A stretch of 64,000 nt of DNA from the NCBI RefSeq assembly GCF_030035675.1, contig NC_084480.1, positions 118,171,238 through 118,235,237 of the forward strand, written 5' to 3'. The position numbers and the translations under genes are program-made. A model generated the notes under the pieces. The model was given only the letters and a program-made list of their open reading frames with translations, did no database searches and had not been told where the DNA came from. Shown here one piece after another: positions 49,151 through 61,366 of this stretch; position 1 is the stretch's first letter; every line of letters starts with the position of its first letter. Origin of the DNA: Rhineura floridana (lineage: Eukaryota > Chordata > Lepidosauria > Squamata > Rhineuridae).

Positions 49151-52064
49151 AGATGTTCACCTTACTATCTAGAGATAATGACTGGTATAATGTCAATATA
49201 AAGAACTAACAATGAACAGCAGGTCCTACTCTCGAATGCATTTATACACTGGTATGTATTTCCAGATTGTATGAGATCGTAAGCAGCTACAAGATCACTG
49301 TCTAATTTCTTTACACTCACATTTTTCTATCATAGTCAATCTCCCAGATTTAGCTAGCACCAGATACTGAAATACCAAATTCTTTAGAAAGTTACTTTCT
49401 GCTTAAATGTCTTAACAGTTATCAGTACTTTCGTCAAACCTGCTTTTCTTGTCTTTTCTAAAGATTGTATGGTCATATTGTGCAGCTTACAGAAATTTGG
49501 AGCATTGTGCAAAGTTTATAATTCTTAGACTGATGTCAAAGCCTGGCCTAAACAATCTTTCAGACTTTGTTTATAAAGGAACAAATTAAGAAAACAAGCT
49601 TCCTAAACACTTTATGCTGTGGTTGAGGAGGGGGAAAAAACTATACTGTGTTCTAGAATAATACCGAGGTACAAATTATATTTAAGGATTCGGCATATCC
49701 CAAATTTATTGTTTTGATTTGTTAGCAACAAATTAAGTAAAAGCACGATGCTAGTGAATATTGTTTTTTTCTAGTTTTAAATCTTTGGATCATAACTTTT
49801 CATACAATCCATTATGGGGAGTATATTATTACGATATTATATCATGTCTATTCAACACTGCTGCCCAATTTTATGTATTTCCAAAGACATTTTCTAGGAT
49901 ACACAAATTAAAAACTCTGCTTGGTAAGGTCCTCCTTTTTTATAATGTGTCTCAAAGAACAATCATAATATAAGAGATGCTATGATAATCATACTGACTT
50001 TGCCTATTTTTTCTGACTTTATGGGGAAAATTATATTTTCTGTTTGTACAGAATTTGACTCTGAGTCCATGATGCAAAGCAGGTTGCCCACACAACCCTT
50101 TTCATAAACATGGAGCCAAATCGAGCTCATCAGAACCTCAGGAGGCTGTTTTATCTTTGCTAATACAATAATAATTGCAACCCAGATAAGCCAATGTGCT
50201 GTCTAAATATCACTGCAGTTTACTCCTAAGTAAACATAGATCACAATCCAAAGAGCTTCTTCAGTTCACACAAGGGGCATGATATAGCTCAGTGGTATTT
50301 TTAATTTTTTTTCTTGGAACATCTCCCCATGGGGATTTGCTGTTTCACAAAAACAGCCTCTTTGGATCATGGCACTGTGTTATTAGTTTAAAATTATGGG
50401 GCATTTCATACATTAAATAAAAATAAAACTATTTTTACACAACAGATGTCCAGTTCAGATGATCATCTAAACAATGGCTTAGGTGCTTAAGAATGAGCTA
50501 GGCTGAGAATCATATACATGTTCTTTCCTTCCCCCCCCCTTTCCCCCCACCCATTGGGAAAATGTGGGTTGTTTTATCCAGTTACTTAAATCAAACCAGG
50601 AACAAATCATATCAAACCTAAGTTTGGTAGACAACATCACTTAGAACAAGCCACAGTTCGCTAACTTTCTATGTAATACTAGGAACTAAGTATACACCAA
50701 AAAAGTAATGTCTAAAACAGTCCTAAGTATTTCAAATTAACTTGATTGTGGTGAATCAAATTCAAGTGTTTGGTTCTCCATTTTGATTTGTTTGCTAATT
50801 TCTGTTTAATAGATCTGTCAGCTAAGAACAGACACTGAAAGGTCCAGAGTGGGAAGTTATTGAATGAACTGTCAGTGGGCCAATACATTGCAGTAAAGGT
50901 CCTGCTTTTCCTTCTTTTGAATTTTAGTATGTGAGAGGTTCAGAGATTCAGCCCAAATTATAGCATTTAAATGATGTATCTATCTTCATATAATGGCCCC
51001 AATCTTGTCTACTAACTTAAAAACAAAACAAAACACAATGTTGATAACTGTATGTGTGTTTAAATCCATAAATATGGAATAAATCTGTTAACCTGCCGTT
51101 GACCCACTTTGGCAAATCCCATCTACCTTACATTTTTCTTCTGGAATAATAAAAATGGGACTCTGTTTTTTAAAAAGCAAGTAAAATGTTTAGGGCCAGC
51201 TGCTTCTGTTTAAACTGGACTATTTAAGAACTATGTAGCATAACTGCAGTGTCATATCATCTGAGTGCCCAGCTGAAATAAAAGGTCCTGATTAATCTTT
51301 AAAATATGTCTGGGTTCCCCTTCATCTGTGTGCATAGTGCTCCCCTGACGTAATAGGGATATACACACATGCAGAGAACAAAACTCAGCTACATATACAA
51401 AGGAATGATCCACACAGAATTGCTGCTCTGGTTCCCACATTCATTTCAGTGGGGTCTCTAATGGTGCACTTCATCAATATTATCATGCATGTTGAATACT
51501 TAAAGGGGTTCCCATGTGAAATGGTGTAATTTCACCAATGATCACCATCTGTTTTAGCATACATTTTAAAGGAGTCCCCCCCCCCCGGACCCCAATATAA
51601 TTTTCCATAAATTTAAACAGGACCTTTTTCTTAACTTTTTTTACTTGGAAGTTGAAGAAATAAGAAACTGAATGTAACAGAAATGACAACCTCTGTGAAA
51701 AGGTTTATATCTCCTGCTTTATTCTTTAGACAACACAATATGTTTTATGTATGTTAATGACCTATATGGGATAACTAAAATATCAGATAATCATTCATTT
51801 GGAGAAGTGGGAGATTTGGATGTGCTAATAAAATCTATGTCCAATTCTATTTCTACAGCATATTTACCATTAGATAAGGTGATGGCACTCTGTATATTAT
51901 GGATAAACAATAGGAAATGAAGATAATGAAAGACTTATGTTATTTGAGGATGGATGTCATCAGGATATGTGTACCATGTAATACATCAAATTTATGCTTG
52001 GCTTGCTTAGATAACTTAAAACTAAAGTTAAGCAAATTAGTTAATAAATACAGTATTTACTGAC
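49151..52064. other. BNC2 intron next to the large exon: unassigned
   Basis: AT-rich. C-rich runs lie at 50530-50550 and 51578-51588. A diverged family B fragment may lie at 50215-50258 (TTTACTCCTAAGTAAACATA). No exon recognised. Confidence 0.45.
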
Positions 52065-54031
52065 CTGTCTCTGCTTCGCCGTGAGGGGAAGGCAGCATTA
52101 CAACCAGCCACTGTGCAGACATGCATCTCTTTTAAATGAACATTCCTATAGTGGAGCTTCACACTATAGGAACTCTTGAAACTCTTCTTGCACACATAGC
52201 AGATCTTTGGATCTGGGCTTGAGCACAAATCACTTTCTGGGGAAAATTTCTGGGGGCTGTTATAGTTGAAAGTTGAAGTGAAGCTTTCATGGAGTGCAGT
52301 CATACTGGCACCGCCTCCATTGTAAAGTCCATATTGGCTCATGTAAAACATTTCATATGTAGGGTCTGTAAATTCTTCCTTAACCTTAACTTCATCTTGA
52401 TGGGGAGCATCATGGTAGTTTTCATCTGGCCTGTCATGGTTCATCATGGATTTATTGTTTCTTTCATGCATCATGTGCTCATCCCCTTCCATGGACTCCT
52501 CACATGGTTTTGGTTCTGAGGATTCTGACTCATTTTCATAGTCTCTCTCATGTTCTTGATCTTCTGATGTCATGCTATCTGCCCTTCTTAGCTCTGTCCT
52601 TGAAATGCATCTGTTCCTCCCATTTTTTGAGAAGTCTTTCACAGACAACCCAGGGCTCATCTCTTCCTGAGAATGACAATGATTATCATGACCACCATCA
52701 TTAGCCACACTTCGATTATCATTACTGTCCTCATCTTCATCAAATTCATCAGCGGTGTCAATAACTTCCTTTTCTATTTTCACAGGCATGCTTGACTTTC
52801 TTGGTTTTTTCTTAGGGGCAAGGTCAGCATTTGCCTCTTGGGTGGGGATCATCACTGCAGGTAGTGTTGAATCTGAAGGAGGCAGAGGAGGCTGCTCTAC
52901 TGTACTAGTTGCTGGCATTAAAGGACTAGTAGGTAAAGAGGTTGGAGGACTCACCATCTCACCTGGTGTAAGTAAACTTCTGTAAAAAGGAGGAACAGGT
53001 TGTATAGTTTTTAAAGCTGGGAAGACGAGTTGGCTAGGTAGAGGATTTTGTAGCACAGGATCAAGCGGGGGAGTGGTAAAACCCATTGGAGGTCGTCCAG
53101 GACTTGTTAATGTTAAGCTGGACTTTGTACTTGCTATTACAGGAGTAGCAGCACCTGATGTAGCACGGATCAGATCCTTGTCTCGATTGTTCCTTAGCAT
53201 GGGCATATGAAGTCGGGGATTGGGGTTAGCACTGTGACGGTTGCGACTTCTGAGTGAGCTGAAGACCATGTTACAACCTTCAATAGTACACCTATGTTTG
53301 ATCTTCAGATGGACAGCATTGTAGTGGATTTTGAGGGTACCCTTGTCATAGAAGGTTTTGCCACATGCATTGCAGAAGACTCTCCCTTTCCGTGATGCTG
53401 ATCCCATTCTCCTCATTCTATGAATTCTGAAAGAGCTTTTTGTATGTTCAGGTTTGGACAAATCATTGACAGGGGTAGAAGTCTGAACTGGGGACGCAGA
53501 AGCTGGCTCAGATTTGGGCTCTACATTTGTGATGCTGGTCAAGGCATTCCTGTTGGATGTCTGCTCATTCTTGAATGGTGCTGGGGAAACTTCAGATTCA
53601 CTGCTTTCATTATATTCATTCTGAGTTGAAAGGCTTGGTTCACGCAGTCTCAGCGTTGGCTGTTCCAGCAGGAGACCATTTGGAGGCAAACCCAGCAGAG
53701 GAGCAGAGACTGGATTTATATACTGAAATGGAAGCAGGAATGCTAGGCTGTTGGGGATGTTTTCAAAATGATGAATGCTGGAAGGGTTGCTGTTCTCTAG
53801 GTGAGCAAGGAGACTCGGGCTCCTGGTTCGATTATTGCTTTCAATAAAAGTCCTTATATCTGAGTCTGTCTTTGAAGACGGTACAGCCACTGCCTGGCCC
53901 TCTTTTTCTTGAATTGCCATCAGCTCCACAATGGATTTGGTTTCTCCAAACCTCAGAAACTGCTGAAGGGTAATAATCTCTTCTTCCCTGGACATGATAG
54001 CCCAGCGGTCCAGCACTTTGCCTGCAGCATC
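52065..54031 (-). CDS. BNC2: Basonuclin-2 (BNC2), large penultimate coding exon
   Basis: This exon encodes about 655 residues that closely match vertebrate basonuclin-2, a nuclear zinc-finger protein linked to mesenchymal, germ-cell and pigment-cell biology. Reading right to left, it opens with [20 protein letters not shown], followed by a Ser/Pro-rich region. Zinc-finger pair 1 (CNACGK ... HYNAVH, then CTIEGC ... RSRNRHSAN) lies at about 53380-53215. A basic nuclear-localisation-like PKKKPRKSS lies near 52800. An acidic Glu/Ser/Asp stretch follows, then the start of pair 2 (CYVCKK ... HYRNVH, CTVAGC) at about 52203-52065. The acceptor is taken as ctctag|GAT at 54032/54031, after a pyrimidine-rich tract; a second usable AG lies 10 bases further in, at 54022. 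The donor AG|gtcagt ends the exon at 52065 in phase 2. The last codon is completed as AGA (Arg) by the terminal exon, giving SRDR-HSANIN as in other vertebrates. The frame is open throughout. Exon limits are inferred from splice motifs and the known protein. Confidence 0.95.
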
Positions 54032-54099
54032 CTAGAGGCCATATCAAAGAAACAACAAAGACAAACACAAAAGAAGAAAACCTTATTGATTCTGCATAA

Positions 54100-56600
54100 T
54101 TATTGACTTCGATTGAAAGCACTGTGCTGACTGCTCATCAAATGCTAAGCTCAGAAAAAGTACATGCAAACACAGTGTTCATAGAAGTCGGCCCACAAAG
54201 CAAGCTTTGCTACCATGCAAATGTGGTAATTAGAGTCATACTTAAAGAAACAGAGTGGTTTAATAATGTCAAAGCAAACAAAAATGTAGACTACTGGGGC
54301 TCTGTGATCTAAACTACCTTCAATAATGCCATTTTAACAATAAAGATCTGTGTACTATGCAATTGTTTAACAATTGTTAGAATGAGAGATGAACTCTTGC
54401 TATGCACAGCACTGCAAATGCAGAAGACTGCACCTTAATCCTTATTAAATGGTGCCACTATAAGAAATATTTAAGTAAATACATTTACTAGTATGTACCT
54501 GCTGGAAAATATACACCTGTGAGGGTTTTAAAAAATAAAAGGAAAATGCATAGGTAGGAATTAGAACTGATGAGGCAAAGATTTTAAAAGACAATATAAA
54601 ATATTAAGAAAAGTTTTACTATTATTTTTTTCTTTTAGAGCAATATTTAAAATTGAATTTTATTCCAACTCACATTAAAAGCTTTGGCAAATCCACTGTT
54701 TTGATTCAGGGAACTGCTGCATTACAGGCAATTGATTGTTATCCTGTAATCTGAGTTTGGTTAGACTTAAAATGTGATGGCTTTGTGCCATTTTTTAATA
54801 AAGGACAGTTGCAAATATTTTTTAAAGTAAACGTTTGATAGTTGCAGATAACATAAATGTGTAAAAATGTTGTCTCTTAAGACCATCTTCTGACAGCAAG
54901 GAAAAAGTCCAGGGAGAATACACATCAGTAATCACCAGACTATCTGTTGTTAAATATACATTAAAAGCATTTCACACTTTCATTTTTGCTAGTAAGTATG
55001 AGATTTGCCTGGAGGAAGGACTTAAAAATTCTGCACTGTAATGTCAAGCCCTCCACTGAAGCCTATACTGTACGGACAAAAAATAATAATTCAATTGTTT
55101 AGATAATAAACACATCATTTCACTGGCAACTTTCCTAGTTAGGTTAATGCCAGCCATGTTGCCACCTTTGTAATTAATCAGAAAACCTTTTCCTGAGCAC
55201 CAAGCAGTGAATGTTTTAGTGACTCCTGCTGAGATGCCTCCCTAGTTTAGGGTTCTTATTTCTTTTTTTTCTTACTCTAAGTAGGGCTTAAACACAAACA
55301 CAGAAAGACCCTCAATTGTTGCCCTCTAGCAAACAAACAGATCAAGCAAAGCATCAGTAGAAGCAGAATGATAACAAAAGCATAAATGTGAAGACCACTC
55401 TTCATTTCTTCAAGTTAGAAAAATAAGGTATGACTGCACATAACACATAATTAACGTAAGGAACACCACCACAAAATAGGGTGATGTCCACTAGACGAGA
55501 CACATTCATATAGGCCAGACCTAACAATGGCCACTTGCCATGTTAAATGAAATCTCCATGCTCAGAGGCAATATACCTACTTGCAAGATATCCAGAAACA
55601 TCAGACTGGCTGTGTATAGAAAGAGAGTGCTGGACTTGTTGTGCACTTAGTTTAGTAATACTTGTGTTATCATGTTCAGTATAAATTCAAAACCTTACTC
55701 ATTTTATGGCACAAAAGTGTTCAAAAATCCTGTCTGGACATGGCCTGTTTTGGGTTGTAATACTATGAAGATTAACTCAGATATAAGTTCCGCTGAAATG
55801 TGTAATGGTATTCTGAAGCAGGGTGTTTATTTATTTCAGGATTGATTCTGAACAAATGTCTCCCCATGCCCCATGCTTCCCTGAAGGAATACATGTGAAG
55901 AACATTAAGCTGGAATGTAAAATCCCTGTTTGCATTCCTAGGTAACATTTTTCATGTGTACTGTGAGATATTCCCCAGTGGGAGGAAACATTTTCCTGGA
56001 ATCATGTCTCAGACCAGTATGAAATGCTACAAAGTCAGTTAAAATGGACACTGACATGTGAGCATGGGCAAGTTTGTTGTGTGAACTGCATGTGCATGGC
56101 TTGCTCCAAAGGCTGGCAAGGTGGGGCAGGGGATGGGATCTTAAAACTGGCAGGGAGGTCTATGGAAACTGGACAAACCTTCAAACGAAACTATCACATG
56201 GTCTGTTTTCCATTTGTTCTAAACTAGCACTATGTAACTCAAGGGTAGCATTTGAGTGCACAACAGTGAAATTATGCAAGTTATACTACTGAAAGCTAGA
56301 AGGTGGCATTTTTCAAAAGTAATTTGGCATGCTTGCTTCCACAAGTTACCCAGCTGAGAATTCTTGGGTGTGCCCTACCCCTGATACTTCTTGCTAGTTA
56401 AGGAGACACACTGATGGTCTGTTGGCCAGGAGCCCTGTATATGTGCCTGTAAATGCCACTGAGAAGGGGATGTAAGCACCATGACCCATTAACTTCTTCT
56501 CACAGTCTGACCACACATACAGTGCAGGGGGAAGCAGAATCATGCCAGCTGATACTACTCCCAGCTTCTCACATATCTTCTGCCCACCACCACCATCCCT
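54100..56600. other. BNC2 upstream intron: unassigned
   Basis: AT-rich, repeat-poor; no basonuclin coding sequence found. Confidence 0.45.
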
Positions 56601-56626
56601 CCCACACATTCACCATAAGGTTAAAG

Positions 56627-56680
56627 CACTGTCTACGTGCATAGGGACTGATAGAACACTGTCTACGTGCATAGGGACTG
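56627..56680. repeat. Two-copy 30-bp tandem repeat
   Basis: CACTGTCTACGTGCATAGGG followed by ACTG occurs at 56627-56650 and again, identical over 24 bases, at 56657-56680. Confidence 0.9.
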
Positions 56681-57197
56681 AACTCATATCGGGAAATCCA
56701 GTATGTGAATGGTCATAAAGTCCACCCTCATCCAATGCTGAATGTGTGAAAGTTGTTGGGTGGGGCCAACCAGGCAATCCCAGTTCCTGTCCTGCATATT
56801 GTATATTTGGACAGATAGTGAGAAGAAGGCTATAGTAGAGTATCATAATGATACTCAATTAAGATACTAGTGGGTGTTTGGCCTTACAATGTAACACAAG
56901 TCAGTCCTTGGTGTCTTCTTGGACAACTGCAACTACCTCCAATCTAATTTAGAAACCCACTCCGGTAGCATGGCAAGACTGATATTGAAACCCTCCTTAG
57001 CTCATTAGTACAGGCTATTTTTGCATAGCCTTGGAAAGGAAGTGTTTTTTCACTACAAGACTGGCTGAGATTGTACTATCAATTCGGTTTCACAATGCAG
57101 TCTTCTGTCTACACTCTTCTCTTTCCTAAATTAATTAGACACTCGTCTTGGGGAAGCCTTTGAAATATGCCATGGATGTGCAGCCTCTTCACATGCA

Positions 57198-57245
57198 CAT
57201 TTACTAGGAAGTAAGTCTCATTCTGTTCAGTAGGAAGATCATAGC
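57198..57245. repeat. Palindromic repeat, family B, fragment
   Basis: TTTACTAGGAAGTAAGTCTC and CTGTTCAGTAGG resemble the family B core. It abuts the hAT element at 57251. Confidence 0.35.
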
Positions 57246-57250
57246 CTTAG

Positions 57251-58652
57251 CAGTGGCGTACCAACGGCGAAGTGATGGGAGCGGCCCACCTCGGGTGCAG
57301 GCAATAAGGGGGTGCATTGTCAGACAATGCCAGAGCCAAACCCAATGGCAGGCAGAGCACCTCATCCTGGGTTTCCCTCTCCCTCCCCCTCCCCCTCTCT
57401 GTTGGGGGCAACCCCGAGTTGAGCGGGGAGGAGGAGGCAGAGGCAGGGAGGAAGGCCGGCCAGCCAGCCAGCAGGGGCCAATGGGGCAGTGCCCCTTTTG
57501 CCTCCTGGACCAGCCCTCCCCCTTGTGAGGTCTTTGGAGTGGGCCGGTGCTGAAGCAGTTAATGCTCAGGGCTCGGCTGGAGAGGCACAGGCAGGCAGAC
57601 AGGCTGTGCTGGAGGCACAGTGCGGCTCTTGGCACTGGTAGGCAGAGGAGACACAGCTGGCAGGCAAGCCAGCGAGGGGCGTCCGGGCCGGGGCCCAGCC
57701 GGTGAGTGAGCCAGGGAGCCAAGGGGTGGGCTGGGGTCCAGTGTGCCCAGCGCAAGGGGCGGCCATGGGGGGGAGGTCAGTGCCTTTGCACCAGAGGAGC
57801 TCCCTAGAGCCGTAGGGGTGCTCAGCGCTGCCTACCCTCCTACTCCTTTCCCACCGCTGTGCGTTGCAGAGGCAGTGGCACGCAGGAAAGGAGGGCTCTC
57901 CAGCGGGCAGCAAGCTGGAAGACATGCGTGTAGCAAGCTGGAAGACACGTGCGGGCAGTTGAACACCCAGATGTGTGGATGTGTGAAGCTAACGTCCAGG
58001 CATGTGGCGTTGAACACGGCCATGGGGGCAACACACCCTTGCCTGCCTCTTTTTGCATGTGAGAAGAGACCACAAACTTTGTGCAGGTGCGTTTGTGGAC
58101 TGGGCGATCATCTCTCAGCTCAGTCAGGGTGCCAGCACTGTGGATGTGGACACAAGGGGCTTTATACTTGTACGTGTGTGTGCGCGCGCAGGTATATAGA
58201 CCAATGTGGACATTTGGTGTGCCTGTGAGGGCATAAATGCACCTTTGGAGGCCACTTTAAGTGTTACACTTCTAGCCATCAATATTTATGTATCAGCAAA
58301 CTGTATACACACCATAATGCATGGATGACAGAGGGTTGGTAAGTGCATACCCCACTGGTCACATCTCAAAGCGTTCAATATGTAGGTATAAGTTTTTTTC
58401 CCTTTTTTCAAAACACATATTAATGTAATTAAAAAGTATTAATCCATTACTTTCCCCCTTTTTTATACTGTACTTTTTAAAAAAAAATTTACTGGCATGA
58501 TTATATATAAGAAGTTCAATAAAAGAAAATTTTCACTGTCACAGTTTCTTTTCTGGCCATTATTATTATTAGTTTCATTTCATGATTATTACTGAAAATA
58601 ATTTTGTCATATAGATCCACTCTGGGTGTCAAATATGCTAGGTATGTCACTG
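57251..58652. mobile_element. hAT-like DNA transposon, 1.4 kb, with 8-bp target duplication
   Basis: Left terminus CAGTGGCGTACCAACGG; right terminus GCTAGGTATGTCACTG. The ends are inverted counterparts (CAGTGGCGTACC against CAGTGACATACC). Flanking 8-mers AGCCTTAG (57243-57250) and AACCTTAG (58653-58660) agree at 7 of 8 bases, the target-site size of hAT transposons. The left 0.9 kb is very GC-rich and the right 0.4 kb AT-rich. Open frames occur in the GC-rich part, but none resembles a transposase, so it is probably non-autonomous. Confidence 0.8.
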
Positions 58653-58660
58653 AACCTTAG

Positions 58661-60637
58661 TTATCCCATGTTGAATGATATATCTGGATTGGGCTCTGTT
58701 TATTTACTATGCATGTTCAGATTTATGTTTATGTTCATCTTATCCGATTTATTCAGAGTTTACTGTAGTTCTTCTAGATCTGCACCTTTACCACTCACGA
58801 TAAAATGCTAAAACGCTGCATCTGTTTCACAGGAATCGTAACAATATAAAAGTTAACTGAGCATGAATGTGCAAGTGAACCTTCAAATGAATACCTACCA
58901 GTTATGTTTTAAAAGATGTAGCCATTTGGTCGTGCTGTATTTTCTTTAAAATAAATTATCAGCAGATTAACATTTACAGCTGCAGCCACTGATGGCCAAT
59001 AACAGCAATTTTTATTCTGAAATCTTCAAATATGATGGTGGCTTTTGTTGCAACTGTTTTCTGGTTGTATCTTTTTGATACTATTTCATTACAGATAATT
59101 AAGTCAGGCTTGATATATTTCATATACTGTACTACAGCAAATATATGCTGTGTTATGATGAAAGCTAAATAGTCACAAAACACTAGCTGTATGAAACCTT
59201 GTAAACGTGTCACAATTCAGAACTACATAAGGGAAAAGAGGAATATTTTAAAATTTTAAAAGGTTACAAGAAACAAAGAAAAATCCCTTTGGATTATACT
59301 ATAAACTAGCTTTAAATTCCTTGGTGTATTGTAATACTTCGCTTGAGGTTCAAATAGTTTCTGACATGTAACTAGTTTATTGCTTCTCTTACAATCTTCT
59401 CTTAATGACATTAAATTTGATCAACATTTACACTTTTCATTACAAAACTTTCCAATTTGTGTTATTTCCATAAATTCTTTACTGAATAAGACAATTCTCT
59501 TGTGACCATGCAGGAAAGTCATAGAGTGTCAGTGCTGAGAATAGTCTGTAAAACCAACCTGCCACACTCCTACAGCTTAAAAAGATGCTTCTCTCCCACC
59601 TTCTAAGACTGATTTTTACAAACTGGTTGCTCCCTTCTGGTTTCAGAAAAAGGAAAATCTCTAAACCATGTAAGATTAATTTCCAGCAGCATAAGATTTA
59701 TAACCCTAAATTATTCTTTCCATAATTCGAAACACACAAACATCTCTCTCTCTCTTTAAAACTGTATGGACAAATATTTCTAGAACCATACACACATTGT
59801 ATTTATTACTGGGTCAGTGAAACAGTACCAGAGTTAATCAGCTTACATTCATCTTCTGATTTTTGCTGACCTATAGGTTATGATGAGATATGCCAGGATG
59901 TGTTAGGATACATCTTGCCCTACCATGTGGGTCATCTACGAACGAATGATGAACTCACGATTATCACAGACAATACAAACAGGGTTCGAAAGGATGACCT
60001 CTCACACCAAGATTCAGTGCAATTTTCAGTAGTTTAATTGGGGGAGGGGGTGTCCTCGGGACAGGGATAAGAAAGTAGGAGAGATGATTTCCTGAGGGCT
60101 TCTAGTTCATAAATCATTTTTTTGATACAACACGAAAGCTTTTATACTTTGTTTAAGAGACAAGCACATTTTCCAAGCAACATTTTCTACCATTTTGCTC
60201 TAAAATAATCTTGGGTTTGATTCCGCACCCATCACCCTGCGTTTGAAAATATTCTATGATCTATAATACACTTAGCCAGCTGCTAATTGTTATATATCTA
60301 ACAGTATTTGCAGGCCTGTTATCTCTCTAATTTACTTTTTGGCATAGCTAACTAAAGGTAAATGTATGCATACATTTCAGGTATTTATTGAAAGATAATT
60401 ATACAGGAGCTGAAATTAATTTTAAAAAGGTTAAAACAAAAAAGTTTCCTTTAAAAATTATAATTTTGGGAAGCAATTAGGGAATATTTTCTATCACTGT
60501 TGTGATAGTTTCTGAGAAGTACTTTATTAGCATTCATTTCATTAACCAAGTGTCTACTTGGTATATGACAATTAAGTAACAACAATGAAATGATGAGAAG
60601 TTGCATAAATACATAAGTAACATTTTCTAAGATTTAT
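58661..60637. other. BNC2 upstream intron: unassigned
   Basis: AT-rich with no recognised repeat or exon. Confidence 0.45.
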
Positions 60638-60744
60638 AGTGTAATCCTATCCTTAGGTGGCAGTCTTACATATATTTATCTGGGAGTAAGTCCCACTGAA
60701 CTTAGTGAAACTTACTTCTGAACAGACATGCATAGGATTGTGCT
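60638..60744. repeat. Palindromic repeat, family B, complete copy (MITE-like)
   Basis: Starts AGTGTAATCCTAT and ends ATAGGATTGTGCT, its inverted counterpart. The core is CTGGGAGTAAGTCCCACTGA and AAACTTACTTCTGAACAGAC. Related copies lie at 5.27, 20.5 and 57.2 kb. Confidence 0.7.
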
Positions 60745-61179
60745 TTTAGTAAAATAAGCATGTCTACCACACGCTTTCCACTCACAGCCCTTTCTTTAAA
60801 GCTATATCCTTTTGAAAATGCTGTCCAGACTAAAGCTCTACATAATTTCCATCATGGCCTAGGATATGATGTCATTACTTTGTTCTGCTTCCCAAGAGTA
60901 TCTTCTTATGGCCAATTAAAATGTTTAGTTCTTCTTCTTCTAGAATTAGGTCTGCAGTCCACACTCTTTCAAGGTAACGAGCTTGGTTAAGAATGACCAG
61001 ACATAGGGGTACATCAGTTCACAATAGCAAGTTGCTGGAGATTACAAGATTTGGAGTTACTGGGCATTCTGTAGTGTATAGATTCAGCAACAGAATGTTG
61101 GCCAATGACTCTCAGGAGCCAGTGATCCTGTAGGATAGTGTCCCACACTAGTAGAAATCTGTGGGCCAGTTTAACAATC

Positions 61180-61366
61180 AGGAACATAGGAAGGTGCCTT
61201 ATACAGAGACAGTCAGTTGGTCCATTTGGCCCAGATTTGCCTGCACTGACTCGCAAAGGCTATCCAGGGTTTCAGAAAGGAATCTTTACCAGCTCTACCT
61301 GGAAATGCCCAGGACTGAACCTGGGACTTTCTGCCTGCAAAGCTAGTGCTGTATACTTAGTTGCTT
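61180..61366 (-). repeat. tRNA-related SINE (reverse orientation), best copy
   Basis: AGGAACATAGGAAGGTGCCT, CAGTTGGTCCATTTGGCCCA, TATCCAGGGTTTCAGAAAGG and CCAGGACTGAACCTGGGACT, then TTCTGCCTGCAAAGC. The last part reversed reads like a tRNA with GCTTTGCAGGCAGAA and GTCCCAGGTTC. I recognise this as a widespread reptile repeat. Confidence 0.7.

Larger units (their letters stand above)
22624..52064 (-). other. BNC2: BNC2 last intron between coding exons (about 29.4 kb)
   Basis: This is the interval from the donor gt at 52064-52063 to the acceptor ag at 22625-22624, in phase 2. It is AT-rich with many repeat fragments, listed separately, and one GC-rich island (a retroelement fossil, about 44.2-49.2 kb). 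I found no further basonuclin coding sequence in it. BNC2 is known to be alternatively spliced, so small alternative exons cannot be ruled out by eye. Confidence 0.85.

Noticed and set aside
57204-57755. 183-codon open frame, Pro/Leu/Cys-rich
   Set aside because: Lies in the GC-rich interior of a hAT element; long frames are expected by composition and no motif is present.
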